DNA of 64,000 nt, taken from contig VXBM01000879.1 in NCBI GenBank assembly GCA_013400155.1, positions 298,728 through 362,727 on the forward strand, written 5' to 3'. The stretch comes from Helopsaltes ochotensis. Its lineage: Eukaryota > Chordata > Aves > Passeriformes > Locustellidae. Under the pieces are notes generated by a model. The model ran no database searches and had not been told where the DNA came from. It worked only from the letters and a program-made list of their open reading frames with translations. Position numbers and translations under genes: made by a program. This document shows, in pieces, positions 12,802 through 25,275 of this stretch (the stretch's first letter is position 1; each line of letters starts with the position of its first letter).

Positions 12802-15800
12802 CTACAGAAAAGCAAAATAAAAGAAGCACTGAATATGTTATTCAATTATTAACTTAAGTATAACAGTATCTCTGTGGAAAAGTTCAACAACCATCCTCTT
12901 ACTCAAAAAATTAGCTGACTGAAGTAGTTGGAGGGGCTGGAGGGAAATGTCTCACACCTTCCCAACACTTAGAAGAAAGAACCTGCTTCTTTCTGTTGGG
13001 CACACTTCCTGTTTTAATCCACTTGGTTTTCCATAAGAACTCATCTTGTGCAATGATGCTTTTTTGATGAATTATGTGCTTTTTCTGATGAATTATCAAG
13101 ACATTAAAGGGACAAACAAAAAATTATCCAAGCTGCAACTGACAGAAGAAAGCCCTAATCTTTATAAAAGAAAAAGGATGTGCGTCAAATTCATAAGTTT
13201 CAGCTCTAACTTATAAGTTCAGATGATCTGTAATTTTTTCCATGCATATGCTAAACAAATTTGTATGTTCATCTTTAACTTTCCAATTACAAAATTGTGT
13301 TATGTTCTTACTTTTCCTGCTGCATGGACATAATTCTGTAATTATTTGTCAAATACTACTTCTTTTATTTTAATGGCCTTTTTGAAAGTCCTATACAATT
13401 TACGATGGAATTCCAAATATTAAGAAAAAGCTTCTTTTTATTCCAATCGTAGAAACAAATTTTCAGGGTTTTCTCATTTGAAAGCGTTTAAGAAAACAAA
13501 GATGTTCCAAAATACTAATTAGCATTACCACACACTTGAGAGAATTTGTAACTATAATTAATATTTTATATGACATATATTGAACATTTTGTAGCATTTT
13601 CTAGCTTGAGTCTACCCTGGTTTAAATAAGCATGAAATAAAGTCACAAATCTGTAACTTTATTGAGTTAAGTAACAGAATAACAGCTTAAAGCAAAATTC
13701 TACCCTTGGATGTTCGCAATTCCCTTAGCCTTTAAGGGGAGTTGCAGCTACAGTAATTAGTAACTTTTTCGTTAGTTACAATTAAGAACAATAAAATTCT
13801 GTTCACGTCAAGCTGTTGAAGAGCAAAAGCTGTGACACTGATTGACACTAAATCAATAATTAAAAATCTTAGATTATGCAGAAGCAAGAAAAACATTAAA
13901 CAAGATATTCACCAGTCACCACAGTAACAGAATCAGAACTACAAAGCTGGGAGAATTCTTTCTTCCCCGGGCAAATTTCATTCTAGACGGCAGTAATGCT
14001 CAGCTCCATTACTGAAGAGTGATATTATCACTTCTTAATTAGGGAAGAATGATTTGTCCATTCAGCAGCACCCAGGAGCATGATTAAAGCGGCTCTTCCT
14101 TTTAGCAGTGGCTCGCGATTGGACTGCTAGAACCAAGAAATCATTTCCCAGAGCATTTTAACACCTGAAACCTGATCTCTGCTTCAACATATCAAAGGCT
14201 GACGTTCTCAGTGCAAAATAACCATCCCAGTGAATTTGTGAGCTAGGCCTGGTGGAATAAAGCCTGTCAGCCCGGGAGATGAGGTGAAGGCCAGGCAAGC
14301 AGCTGGACACCAGGCTTGCTGGCAAGGCCAGGCACGGGGAGCTGGCACTGAGGGCAGGACTGGGCAGTGCCCCAGCCTGCTCAGGGCCAATTTCAACTGC
14401 CCCAGGGGCAGTCTCATTGCTAATACCAAGGGTTAATTTACCCATTTTCTTCACGTCACCCTTTACTACCTTCAGCAGGGATATTCTCATATTTATACAT
14501 TTATAAAGGAAAATCTACTAAAAATAGAGCACTGAGCCTCATAAGGAAGTTGCAATAGTTCTCCACCCTTGTTATGCCTAGTACCACCACAAACAAGTGA
14601 CAGAGCTGTAGCTTCTAAAGCAATTTTACAAGCAAACAAGTGGCTAGACAAGTACCATCACAACTAACTATTCCTTGCAAATGTTTCTTCTTCCCTTCTT
14701 CCCATCAGGGCAAATTCAAATCTGAAAAATGTGTTATTTAGTTTGAGAGTCAAGTGTGAAGTGCTGGTCTTAATTCAGCATCAGGTATATCTTTCCCATT
14801 TTATTATCACGTACAAAGCTCTACTTAAAACATTTCTGTGAAATCATCAAGTTGTCTCCACCAGCAATGTTACAGATTCCAGAAGGAATAACGCTGCCAG
14901 GCAAGTGCTGCTATAACTGTTGGTGCCCCTAATTGGGAGGAAGATTGGGAAATATGGGCAGGTGCTCTCAGTTCAAAATGAAACCAGTAACTTAGCGGGG
15001 TACCAAAGGACACCTGGTTCTGGTTGTCTTGTGCTGTTGGCTAAAACAGTCCAACATTCAGGTGTAGATCCACAGACACTGTGACACAGCTGCTGAAGAT
15101 TGCCACCGACGATGGCAGGCCATTTCTCAGAGGCAAGTAAGAGTTACAGAGTGGTGGCACTTTGGAAAGAACTCTTCAACTAAATCAATACAAGGCAAAG
15201 CTCAGGCCGATAGCAAAGATGTGCAAAAAATCATACAAGCTATTATGGGGTACTTTTGTTACCAGCATCTCCTCCTGAATTGCAAGGTCTGAGTTTGGAC
15301 TTACACCACTCTCAGCAGCTCTTTGAAGTACTGCTTAGAATTAGTTTGATTTTACAGCAGTTGAGAAAGACCACATTTCAGACATTTTGCATGCAATAAA
15401 CCAGAAAAACATAAAAAAAGAAAACCTGTAAAAGAAGTGATGGTCAAATATCTGATGTAGATATGGCTTGTGGTTTGCATGATCCCTCACCTAATTTAAA
15501 TTTTAAAGAGTTTTCACAGCTTAAAACTTAATTATTCATTTTGAAGCAACAAGCAAAATATGAAAACCTACAATGAAAATCACAGTTCATATTATTATTT
15601 TATTAGTTACACAGAAAAGAGTTCTAGACACTTCCCAGCTAAATAAAACAGTAGGTCCTAAAGAAAGGGTTGAAAGCCCAGATAAAACCAAACCTGACAA
15701 GCTGCATCTAATGTTAACAATAATAGGAAGAGAAAGGACTCATGCTTTTACACTGGGTGAGAACCACACTTATTTTAGATCTTGTCTGAAGTTCTTAATC

Positions 15801-15951
15801 CGGGTTACCTTAGGGTTTACATGAAAGTTTAAAAAAGTGCTCCGTTGTTTTTTGAGAATTATGAGGTTTTGAGCCTTATGATTTTGAACCAGTCAGAGTC
15901 CAATAAAACCCATGCTTAACTGAGGTACGAGAAATTCCAACAAGTCTGAGG

Positions 15952-16560
15952 CTGTGGTGGTTTTGCCACACTCACCGGCACTGTGTGGAACAAGAGGTGT
16001 GAAGAAGGGTCACCACCCCGATTTCAAGGGCACGGGGTAAATCACAGCCCTGATTAACCGGGATTGGCGATCCTGTGTGGAGCCTCTCCACACCACCTCG
16101 GCATGGGCACGGCCTGCTCCATGTGAGGCACAGAGAGCACAGCAGCCTGGACAGTTTTTAAGGGAACTTGACTTGGGTGAGAGCTCCTCAGGTTTTGGGA
16201 GGAGCTCTCACCACAGCACACACCATTCTGCTGCGAAGGGAAAACTGCACCAAGTCAACGCTGGGAGACCCAAGGGTGTGATGGATGGAATTGCAAGGGT
16301 AGAGGTGGGAGCTGGGCACTTCCACGGGCAGAGCTGCTCAGAACAGAGCCTTCTCCCTTTTCTAGCCCACCTGAACCCCACTAGCCCCCTACCATTAAAG
16401 AGGGGAGGGTTGCTTTGCAGCCTGCATTTCACAGCAGCTGCTCGGTGCCGTGTGTGAGCCACGGTAGAGCCCGCAGCGCAGCGGGACAGAGGGACAGACA
16501 AACCACAAACCGACTCGGGGACTTCAGCAGGGACCCTGAACAAGCATGCTGCTCTCAGGG
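15952..16560. repeat. GC-rich segment with perfect hairpin, possible decayed LTR or repeat
   Basis: This segment of roughly 600 bases stands out from the AT-rich intron by its GC content and by many CpG, CA and TG dinucleotides, as expected of a once CpG-rich sequence decaying by methylation. It opens TGTGGTGGTTTTGCC, which resembles the start of some avian endogenous-retrovirus LTRs. I could not find a matching CA end, target-site duplication, primer-binding site or retroviral reading frame. It contains a 13-bp perfect inverted repeat (16176-16188 with 16200-16212). CpGs cluster near 16030-16130 and 16440-16530. It could equally be a regulatory CpG patch. The limits are approximate. Confidence 0.3.
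16176..16212. repeat. 13-bp perfect inverted repeat, 11-base loop
   Basis: The left arm GGTGAGAGCTCCT (16176-16188) is exactly complementary to the right arm AGGAGCTCTCACC (16200-16212). The 11-base loop at 16189-16199 can add one more C-G pair at its base. The stem is GC-rich and would be stable as single-stranded DNA or RNA. It lies inside the GC-rich segment of the first coding intron. It is too short for a canonical microRNA precursor. It may be part of a mobile-element remnant. Confidence 0.85.
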
Positions 16561-19500
16561 GAGGATGACACGAGGTTAGGGAGCAGCGCAGCTGACCATT
16601 TATCTGCCCAAAAGGAGAGCACCAGCAGTGCCAAGAAGTTGTTCTCCCTTTGAGATTAATTTCCCTGCATATTACCGCCCAAAGAGACTGTAAAATGGCA
16701 TAATCACAGCACAGCTTTAGTTAACTGCCTCCCTGAGCCCCACTGTCATTATTAATTCATTAACATTAAGTAACATTAATTAATTAATACTTCTAAAGTG
16801 TTTATCAAAGCATATTAGACCTAGTGGCCATTAATTTAATATGATGAACAGAGAAAGACTGATTTTAACGTTTTCTTTTTTAGTGACACAGTGAAAATAC
16901 AGTAATTTCTAAACAGTAGAAACTAAGCCTGTACTCTTTACTGGATCAGTATCTTTTCACATCAATGGATGCTTTTATTGCTAACAGAAGAAACCTTGGG
17001 ACTGTCTTTTCTTCCTGTTATACGAAATTTGGTATTTTTTGTGACAAGCAGCCCAATAAGAGTCTCCTGAAGAAGATATCCTAAGAGATCCGTAGTACAT
17101 CTAGGTATTACTGCCTCAGGAACAAACAGCTTACTTGTTTCAGTGTATGTACATAAGAACACTCTCTTTCATTATTCCTAGATTATTTATTTTTCTGTAA
17201 AGAAAGAAAACCTTCACAACAGGACACGAAAGAACTGTCACCCCTGTTAAATAATTTCCTTTATTCTGACTGCAGTAGAAACAGGCAGGTGCTCACAAAG
17301 CCTCCCTTATTCTGATCAGACAGCAAGGTAGAAATCTGTCTTCTGTCTTCACTGCAAGTAACACCTGAACAGATAGGCTGAGGCCTGAGAATTAATGCTT
17401 GGCACCAGAGTTTTCATCAGAATGTAACACCAAATTATTAGCAACAAACAAATCTACCCATATTATGGCATTGCTCAGCTGCAGCATCTGTTCCAGCCAC
17501 CTTCTAGAGCAGTGACTGAGTTAAGTCTGGGTGTCTGATAGCAGTCATTTATTAAAGTTATTATCAGGTTACTGCGACTAAGCAAATGAAATTGAGTCAG
17601 AGCCTTCCCTAGAAACATATAGAGAAAAATGCCCATCAACACACGTAGCTCAAAACCACTTACTTTTGTTATTTCTTTCTTTTTTCCCCCCAAACATAAG
17701 ATATGCTTTGGGTGCATTCTTGTTCTTTGCCAAGAAAAGAGCTGTATCTCCCTAGAACACAGTGAGCTTGGCAGCATGCTTTGCCTCTGCCCTTCTCCCC
17801 TAGTATTTAGGGCCTTGTAAGTGGTTTTAAACAGCTGATTGCTGTAATTGCAAAGTGGTGTCACAGAAAGCTGGGTTGGCATAGTTACAAAATGAAAATA
17901 AGCCTAGTGTTTGCATTTCCTTCAACAGTAACATGCACTGCATATCCTACACATCTGATACTGTATGGTTTTGAGATATGGATGCTAATATGTAAGTTTT
18001 GACAATAAAGGAAAAGAGGATGAAAGCATTAGTGCAACTGACCAGTGATTAGCAAATCTTAGCTTTTGCACTTCTGATTTGTTGATGTTAAGAACTTTTA
18101 ACAAGTTGATATTCCTAAACCAAAAGGGAAAAAAACCCAAGAAATATAAATCTGAACTATTTAGCCCATACCTCATATGTGTTCTAGTTACAAGAGCCCC
18201 ACTGTCTTTGATAAAGGCTTCTATTTGAAATAAAAGAGAGTTACTGTTTACTGTCATAACATAATTTAAGTCATCACAGTTTTGCAAGTTTTCACTAAGA
18301 TAGATGTAGAGATCAAACCTCCAACTCCATATTTCACTTCTGTAATCTTGTTGTAGAGAAGGAGCTCAGTGAACTCTTCCAGTATCACTATAAATAAATT
18401 TGGAGGAGATCACTTTAACTTGTAAAAAATGTTTAGAAAACAAGCTTTTGAAGAATTTCTTGCTGTTAAGGAACATTTTGTAAATAGGTCAAAACAAAGG
18501 AAAAGGAGCGTAAATGACAATCTCAATATACAATTAAAATAGAATTTTAATTTTCTGATTCCAGAAGACTGAAATAATGTGATATGAAAGTTTAAGTGGA
18601 GCTTTCTTTAAAACTCAAACTGGAAGGAGAAGAAAGGAGCTTGAGCAACCAATGAGAGCGACTAAAATACGCATATTTATAGCTTCCTCTTGTTATATAC
18701 CTAAAGTACATTCTTTTATGTGCCAGAAGGGTTTGCTTTCACAAAACAGTGTTTTCCTGAGTGATCTGTTTTTGATGTTCTTTGCAATTTTCCAACAGTT
18801 TCATAAGAAAAATTCTTAGGAACTCAAGCAGCCATTGTGATTCCTATCGAGGTCTGGTTGTTACACCCTTAATTTATTTCACACAGGGTAAGATATTTTG
18901 CCTTTAACTAGATACTCATCCAGTTATCTCACAGTGTACCTGTGTGACTCAAGTATTTAGGCTGTGGCTGTGTAAATTTTAATAGGGTAGAAGCCAAAAA
19001 GCTTCAGACTCCTTCCACGCTGTTCTCATTGCAAAGCCAGTGCTTGTGCCTATGGTTCAGCAGCACACATGACTTCTGGAAAAAAGCTCCCGAGGTTTTG
19101 GAGAAATAACAAATAGTTTTCGTTGTAAATATCACCGTTAACCTGCCTAGAATATTCCATACAGCAGGCAAGAGATAAGATCAGTTCTGCAATACCTTTT
19201 TGAAGATAACGCAGATAAAATAAGCAACAGGAAATTATCCTCCTATTCTTATGGGACCAGAAAGAAAAGAAAAATCAGGCTCAGCTGCACAGAGCCAAGA
19301 AACCTTCCCAGAAGGTTTCCAAAGCACACTCCTCTTCTGTATGCCTCTGAAGACACACTGCAACCTATTTTTCTCCTAAACAATTAGAGCTGTCCCTTCT
19401 GCTTTTAGAATGTGAACATCCTACCACAAATATGTGTCCAGTTGCATACAAATGTTTACAAACACACACAAAGTGTCGGGCTGAGCACGTCCCTGTCCCA

Positions 19501-19933
19501 CCAAGGGAAGACTAAAGACCCATTTGGGTCTTTGCCAAAGGAAGGTGGAAACCCTGCAGACCGCCTTGGATGGGTGCTGCCACAGCCTAAGGAGAACAAT
19601 AATACAAACAGAAGTTCAAAAAACAGAGTCAGAAATCAATACAAAAAAAGGGACATGGCCACTGAATAATGGTTTTCCATATGACCCCACATTTAGAAAG
19701 AGAAGAAACAGTAATTGGAATACATATGACTTCTTTGTGGAGGTGTTATAAAACTATTAAATGATTTTTGTGTCAAGACCAGCTGAACACAGAAATATTT
19801 GTTATACCAAACAAGCACCCTCTTTTCCTCCCACCCTTCACTCGTGAAAAAAAATTTGTTCAATAAAATCCTACAAGCATCAAGCAGCAGGGGGTTTTTT
19901 TGTGGTAGGGCCAGAAGCAAAAATTTAGACCTA

Positions 19934-19982
19934 GGTTTGGTTTTTTGGGTTGTTGGTTTTTGGGGTTTTTTTTCTCTCTCCC
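19934..19982. repeat. T/G-rich low-complexity tract
   Basis: GGTTT and GGGTT units pass into a T8 run and then CTCTCTCCCC. This is low-complexity sequence in the first coding intron. Confidence 0.75.
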
Positions 19983-21571
19983 CTGTAAGGTGAATGCTTT
20001 TATGAAAGAACAAAGTACAACCACAAGAATATCTGAAGACCACAGAGGGAGAGCCTGTGGCTGTTTACATTCCTTTAACATTATGTGAGTATATCCTCTT
20101 TTTGTTTTTTTATCATTACTCTTAACGTGGAAGTCCAGCACACAACAGGCCGTTTGTTTAAATGATGTGAAATAGACCCGACAGAAGGAAAGTGTTTACT
20201 TTAGGACTACACTTATCCCCATCACTCTTTTGGGCCTTCACTTATTGTCTTCTTATTAAGAGATAAAACATAAAACAAAATGCTTTTCATCTCTGAAATG
20301 CAGCATATGTTTATAATAAAAATAAAGATCATATTATAACCAGTCCTTTCACATAAAAGAGCATCCTATAATCTTTCATTGCAGTTTTTCATATGTTAGC
20401 CTCTGCCCATTAAATGCACCTGTCTACACTTTCATAGATAAGACCCATAAAATGCCATTGCATGGAAATTCTATTGCTGAAATTTATGATATAAAACAGG
20501 TCATTACTTCCATATATTCTATTTGGCATTGTAAAGACCGTCTACATCTCAGGAGCTGGTAACTGGCAGCAATTATCCACCTTATTAACTGCTATTATAC
20601 AGAAAAAAACTCCCAGAAAATTTAGATTCCTGCATACATTAAACTTCATGTCATAAGAAAACTAAGGCTGACATTCCTCATGGGATGAAGGAGGACCATT
20701 GGGGCACAATAAAGGAAAAACTAAACTCAACTGCTACATCCTGTACAACATCACCCATTTCAGCCACTGTAATTCAGTAGACATTTATATCTACATGTTT
20801 AGCACTGTTTTGTTGTCACTCAAACAGCTTCAATCTTTTGCTCACAGAAGGTTTGCATTACATTTATTCCTTATTCAGGAAATACTTCCATGTCTGGAAG
20901 GAACAGGAGTTTTCTCTCATTTCTGATTAGGCAAATACCAGGAAATGCTAGTTATTTTTGCCCATTTATATGCACCAGTTCTTACACTAGCATCTTTTAA
21001 TAGAGGGATGCAGGATCAGTAAAATCTGCCAAATTCATTTATGCGAGGCAACTCCATTCACTAAAAAATAAGCAAAACAAAACCCTCATAGTTAATGTTT
21101 TCTATTTTGTTTATGCAAATAAATCACATCACAAAATCCAGTCTAAATTAAGAACAAGTAAGTAATTCAGTTTAGAAACAAATATACTAAGAATGGGAAA
21201 AATTTGCATAACAACACAGCATTTCGAGAGATCTCTTACAGGAGATTTACATTAATATCCCTAAGCTACTTAAAAGAGTGATTGAATTTATCAAGATGCA
21301 AACATGTTTCAAATTGAAAAGACTTCCATCTGCACTACAGACTTTTTGCACCACAGCATTTCAAAAGTGAGCATGCTACCACGTGTGACTTTAAAGGAAA
21401 AGCAGAAAACGAAAATAGAACTCTTCAAAACCCCTTCCCCAAAACTTTTATGTGTATGGATCACATGCAAAAGCAAGCTTCCAATAGGATGATAGATCCA
21501 CAAATGTTTTCACAAGTTCTGTCAGAACAACAAAGCAACACAAACATATATATTGTTCATCGATTTGTTTT

Positions 21572-21581
21572 GGGGGGGGGG
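21572..21581. repeat. G10 homopolymer
   Basis: Ten consecutive G residues lie between TTTGTTTT and a purine-rich GAGAAGGAGAGAGA stretch. The run is length-unstable and prone to sequencing error. Confidence 0.9.
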
Positions 21582-22183
21582 AGAAGGAGAGAGATCCTTA
21601 GAGAAAATATAATTATCTTTTCACTGTAATGTACTGCACTCATTGATCAATGAAGGGAAAACAGAATGCTTGCTTTTGTACAGTTTGTAGAGTCAAACAG
21701 CATTTCTACAACTGAGAATTTTCTCCATGACACACCTATTTGTTAGTCCAACCAAACTACTGAAGTCAAAAGAGAGACTATGTTGCTTTGAAGGGTTTTT
21801 TTTTCCATATTTCAACATGCAATTTAAAACAGCAAGTGCTGATATCAGCTTTAAACCCGAAATGAACTTTTTGTCAATATTAGTGCCTACAGTTTGTTTC
21901 CCTGTTCTACAAGCTCATAGGTAACAGAAGAGACTAGATATCACGACCTGGACTGCTGAAAGAGTCCATGTATTTATCTTTACATGTGTAAGTACTTTCT
22001 GAAACAAGCTGAATCTGTTTAAACTTCACATTTTCTTATATTTTTTCATTGTCACTATTAAGATGAAAGATGAACAGCTTGATTTTTTCTCCATTTGACA
22101 TTTAAGCACATCAATTAAGGCTTCAACCAAAATGACCATCAGACAAGTAAAAATAATTCCAACTGAAATACAATCAAACTCAC

Positions 22184-22345
22184 CAGTTCTGCTTTGTACT
22201 AAATCTTGGGCAGCCAGGCAGGCAATGGGTGTGCCATTTTTTTGAAGGCACTCAGCACACCTTGTCAGCTGAAGGGACTCTTTCATGTCCAAACCATCAC
22301 CCTCAAAAATAAATTTACACGGACTACTGGCTGCAGATATGATAC
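22184..22345 (-). other. Candidate in-frame cassette exon of GULP1
   Basis: On the minus strand this segment is bounded by a donor ACTG|GTGAGT (GT at 22182-22183) and two possible acceptors, both ending CTGCAG. The acceptors give exons of 162 bases (22345-22184) or 147 bases (22330-22184). Both lengths are multiples of three. Coding exon 1 ends in phase 1 and coding exon 2 starts in phase 1; in that frame the segment is open throughout and joins at both ends without a stop. The predicted insert contains SSPCKFIFEGDG, then an RCAECLQKNGTPIACLAAQD stretch with a CxxC, and has four cysteines. An internal ATG (DMKES) could also serve as an alternative start. I know of no such GULP1 isoform and no matching domain. 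Chance pseudo-exons with good splice sites do occur, so this is a prediction. Confidence 0.35.
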
Positions 22346-25247
22346 CTGCAGCAAAAATTGCGCCTTAAAATGAAGTACTGGTAATGTTGAGAGTGGAGAT
22401 GTGTGCTCTCAAGAGCACTGCTCTGATTTATGAGAAAGCTGCTGTTCCCATAACAGATTCTCTCCATAAACACTCATGCCACACATCTTATCTACAGGAA
22501 AGTTTTGCCCGTAAAGGATCAGGATTAATTTTAAAAAGAGCTCACTTTCTGTCTTAGCAACTCACATTTCATGCCAATTCTTTTGTGAAAGCACAGGTTG
22601 CTATCCAGCCTCCAACAGAAATAAAAAGGGGAAGAAAAAGTAAAGAAAGCTTGCTTTTAGTGCTTCTTTTCTTTGTCTACCAGGGTCTGTAAACTAAATA
22701 ATTTCCTGAACATTTAGAAAAAAAATTTTGTTGCTTGAATCAGGTGATGGCACAAGACCAGAGCTCATCAGCAAGCTCAGCACAGTCCCAGCCATTCCAG
22801 TGCCCAGTGTAGAAAGATGGGAGCTGTGGCACCAGCAGCTGCCTTCTCTACACGCATCCTGTTAAAGGACTGCTCATCACAGTGGGCATGAGGGAGCCTT
22901 TATTCTGTAAACCTGCCCACTTCAGAGAGCATCTCTGGCTACTATCCAAGTATCACCCACATCTGTTTAAACTCCCCTCACAATCCTGCGGATTTCAGGC
23001 TATTGTTTTTGTAGCTTCAAGGTAACGGAGTGGTGCAAACCTGTAGTGCACACAGACCCTACTGGCACAGCCAGCTGGGAACTGCTTTGGGTTTAGCAAG
23101 AGCTGCTTGGGAAGCCACAGCAGTCACACAGCTAACATCTCAACTATCCACTCTGTTACGGACAGAGGAAACCCCCCAAATAACCCGTCAAGAAATGGAG
23201 ATAAAACTATCTGTGAGATCTGGGGGGGGAAATTGAATACTATAAAGGAAACTCAGCTACTGAAACTGTTTTTAAATGCAGTTATTATGCATGAACACTG
23301 CTAGAGCCGAGTTCTTCTGAACTTCAATTTGCATTAAAAATATGTAAAATACGTAATTTTCACTTATTCTTGACAATTGCTTAACTGCAACTTTTTTTTT
23401 TGGTCCTAGGGTATGAGAATGGAAATGTCACGAGGGTTACTATGAGTAAAATAAATGGATGACAGCATTTAATTCCTCTGTCTCCTCAGGTTCTGAATCA
23501 TCATTAGGAATCCACACTTACTGCATTTCATTGTGCCTGACAGCTTTTATATGATACCTTTTTCTTGTTGGTGTAAAGGAAACTGCACACAAAATTGAGT
23601 GAGCAACAAAGCAAATGTCTCTGAATACAATGAAATTCCAAAAATTTAGGTAAGGACTTAGTAAGAAATTCGTAAGAATTTTCTTATGAAGAAATGAAAA
23701 CAGAGAGAAGTTAATTAATACCCTTTAAATGATCCCAGGAAACTGAGGATACAACTTCACAACCTGATGATAAAGGCAAGATGCAGAAACTGCCAAGGGC
23801 AATATGAAATTGTGACAGAGCATTTTAGCATTCTGGGTCCAGTCAAAACTCTGAGAAAATATCCAGTAAAACACAACTGGTCTGTTTCTGAAACGTGGCA
23901 GGCTGAGCTTCAAATGTTATCAGAAGTAATTAGGGTAAAAAAAAAAAAAGGAAAATAACTACATGGTCTCCTAGACAAAATGATCTACAACTCCAAGTCT
24001 CTTTCTCAGTTGTGATAAATCAATCCACAATTAAAAAATAATGAAATGGTTTCTGAAATGATCTGGAAGAAGTCTGGCAACACTGTCAAGCACCTGACAG
24101 GTACAGATCTGTTGGCAGCAATGTTACAACTACCTACAAAAGGAAATGCATCAGTGCTTAAGAAGAGCACAGCCTATGTGTTTAAGCTTATTTCCTTCTG
24201 CTGTCAGGGTATTAAAAGATCTTTCATCCTATTTTGCAGCCTTTGTGAGTGAATCTTCCTTTAGTGCTCACGTGCTGATGTTCTGGACTGCTTCTCTTAC
24301 CTTGATTCATCTGGCTTTAACAAGAAAATGCACTGGACGCACAAGGACACAGTGGGGCTGTCATTTCATGTTGGTCTAAGTACCCAGATTCCTTTTATTT
24401 CCAGCTTTGATACTGATACCAAAGCAGAAATGTTTGTTATATGAACAAAATATTACAACTCGGTCCAACTGAGGTTACACCTACTTATTCATGCAAGGGC
24501 TTCATCTCAGTGTGTGCCACACTTAAAGGACCTTTAGAAGAGAACACGGAAAATAAAGAAGTGAGACCTACTGAGTATTTTCTACCTTACCAACAAACAG
24601 GGAAATAGCAACAAAGCTGTCAGTAAAAAAAGCTGCATCCCTAATACTCCTTCTAAAGACTTATGTTTAATCATAAACAGCCCATGAAAAGAGACTAAGC
24701 AAGCCAGAGAAGCAACATATATAACTCGGAATATTTAGTGCTTTGATATTCTTTTGGAAAGCACGCCATTTCAGATTGCTACAAATCCAGAATAGCTTCT
24801 TACAGCTAAAAATATCCCGCTTCAGGAGATATATCAAGTATATTAAACACAGTTTGAAAACATAGATTCTCCAAGAGTAAGAATGCAATGAATATATATA
24901 AATAACAGTCATCGACTCTTAAAAGTTCTAAAACCCTCCAGCACCTCCTTTGGTGTGTGCAGGCAAAAATAGAAAACAGAATGTGCGTTCAATGTTTATG
25001 TATTTATGTGTGTGTGCACACTTCCTGCAATAAAAAATACACGAAATTCAACTTCAGCCTTAGAATGCAGAAAGCTCTGCAACTACCAATCAAGAACGCT
25101 TTGCTCTGTACATCTTCTGGAAGGCTGCTCACTTTCACCTAGATAATTCAGTGCAATGATTGAGTTTTTCCTTATATAAGTCATAATAATCTAAAGGATT
25201 TTTATAGGGCATTTATGTCTCTATGAAATATAAGCTAAATTACTTAC

Positions 25248-25275
25248 CTTTCTTCCTGCTAAAAGCACGGTTCAT
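25248..25275 (-). CDS. GULP1: GULP1 coding exon 1 (start codon)
   Basis: These 28 coding bases on the minus strand read MNRAFSRKK and leave one G of the next codon. The ATG (A at 25275) sits in a favourable context, with A at -3. The donor AAAG|GTAAGT is near-perfect. MNRAFSRKK is the N-terminus I recognise for vertebrate GULP1, and splicing to 12801 creates the codon GAC (D), as expected for the family sequence MNRAFSRKKDKTWMHTPEAL. If the intron were retained, the frame would read GK and stop at once. The basic N-terminus precedes the PTB domain. The start choice rests on family agreement, because the frame stays open upstream within this exon. Confidence 0.95.

Larger units (their letters stand above)
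12802..25247 (-). other. GULP1: GULP1 first coding intron
   Basis: This 12,446-base intron lies between the start-codon exon and coding exon 2. On the minus strand it begins GTAAGT and ends with a T-rich tract and TAG. The sequence is mostly AT-rich and unique-looking. Landmarks are a GC-rich patch at 14230-14410 without identity, the GC-rich hairpin-bearing segment at 15952-16560, a TAAT-rich run at about 16748-16800, a T/G-rich tract at 19934-19982, a G10 run at 21572-21581, the candidate cassette exon at 22184-22345 and an A-run at 23937-23949. I saw no CR1 fragment in this intron and no open frame with domain character besides the cassette. Confidence 0.85.

Noticed and set aside
16962..17162. 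Minus-strand frame reading like a short exon
   Set aside because: The candidate boundaries do not keep the GULP1 phase together with good splice sites, and no similarity is recognised.
17475..17882. 135-codon minus-strand frame in the GULP1 first coding intron
   Set aside because: It lacks an acceptor and donor in a frame compatible with the flanking exons and shows no domain character.
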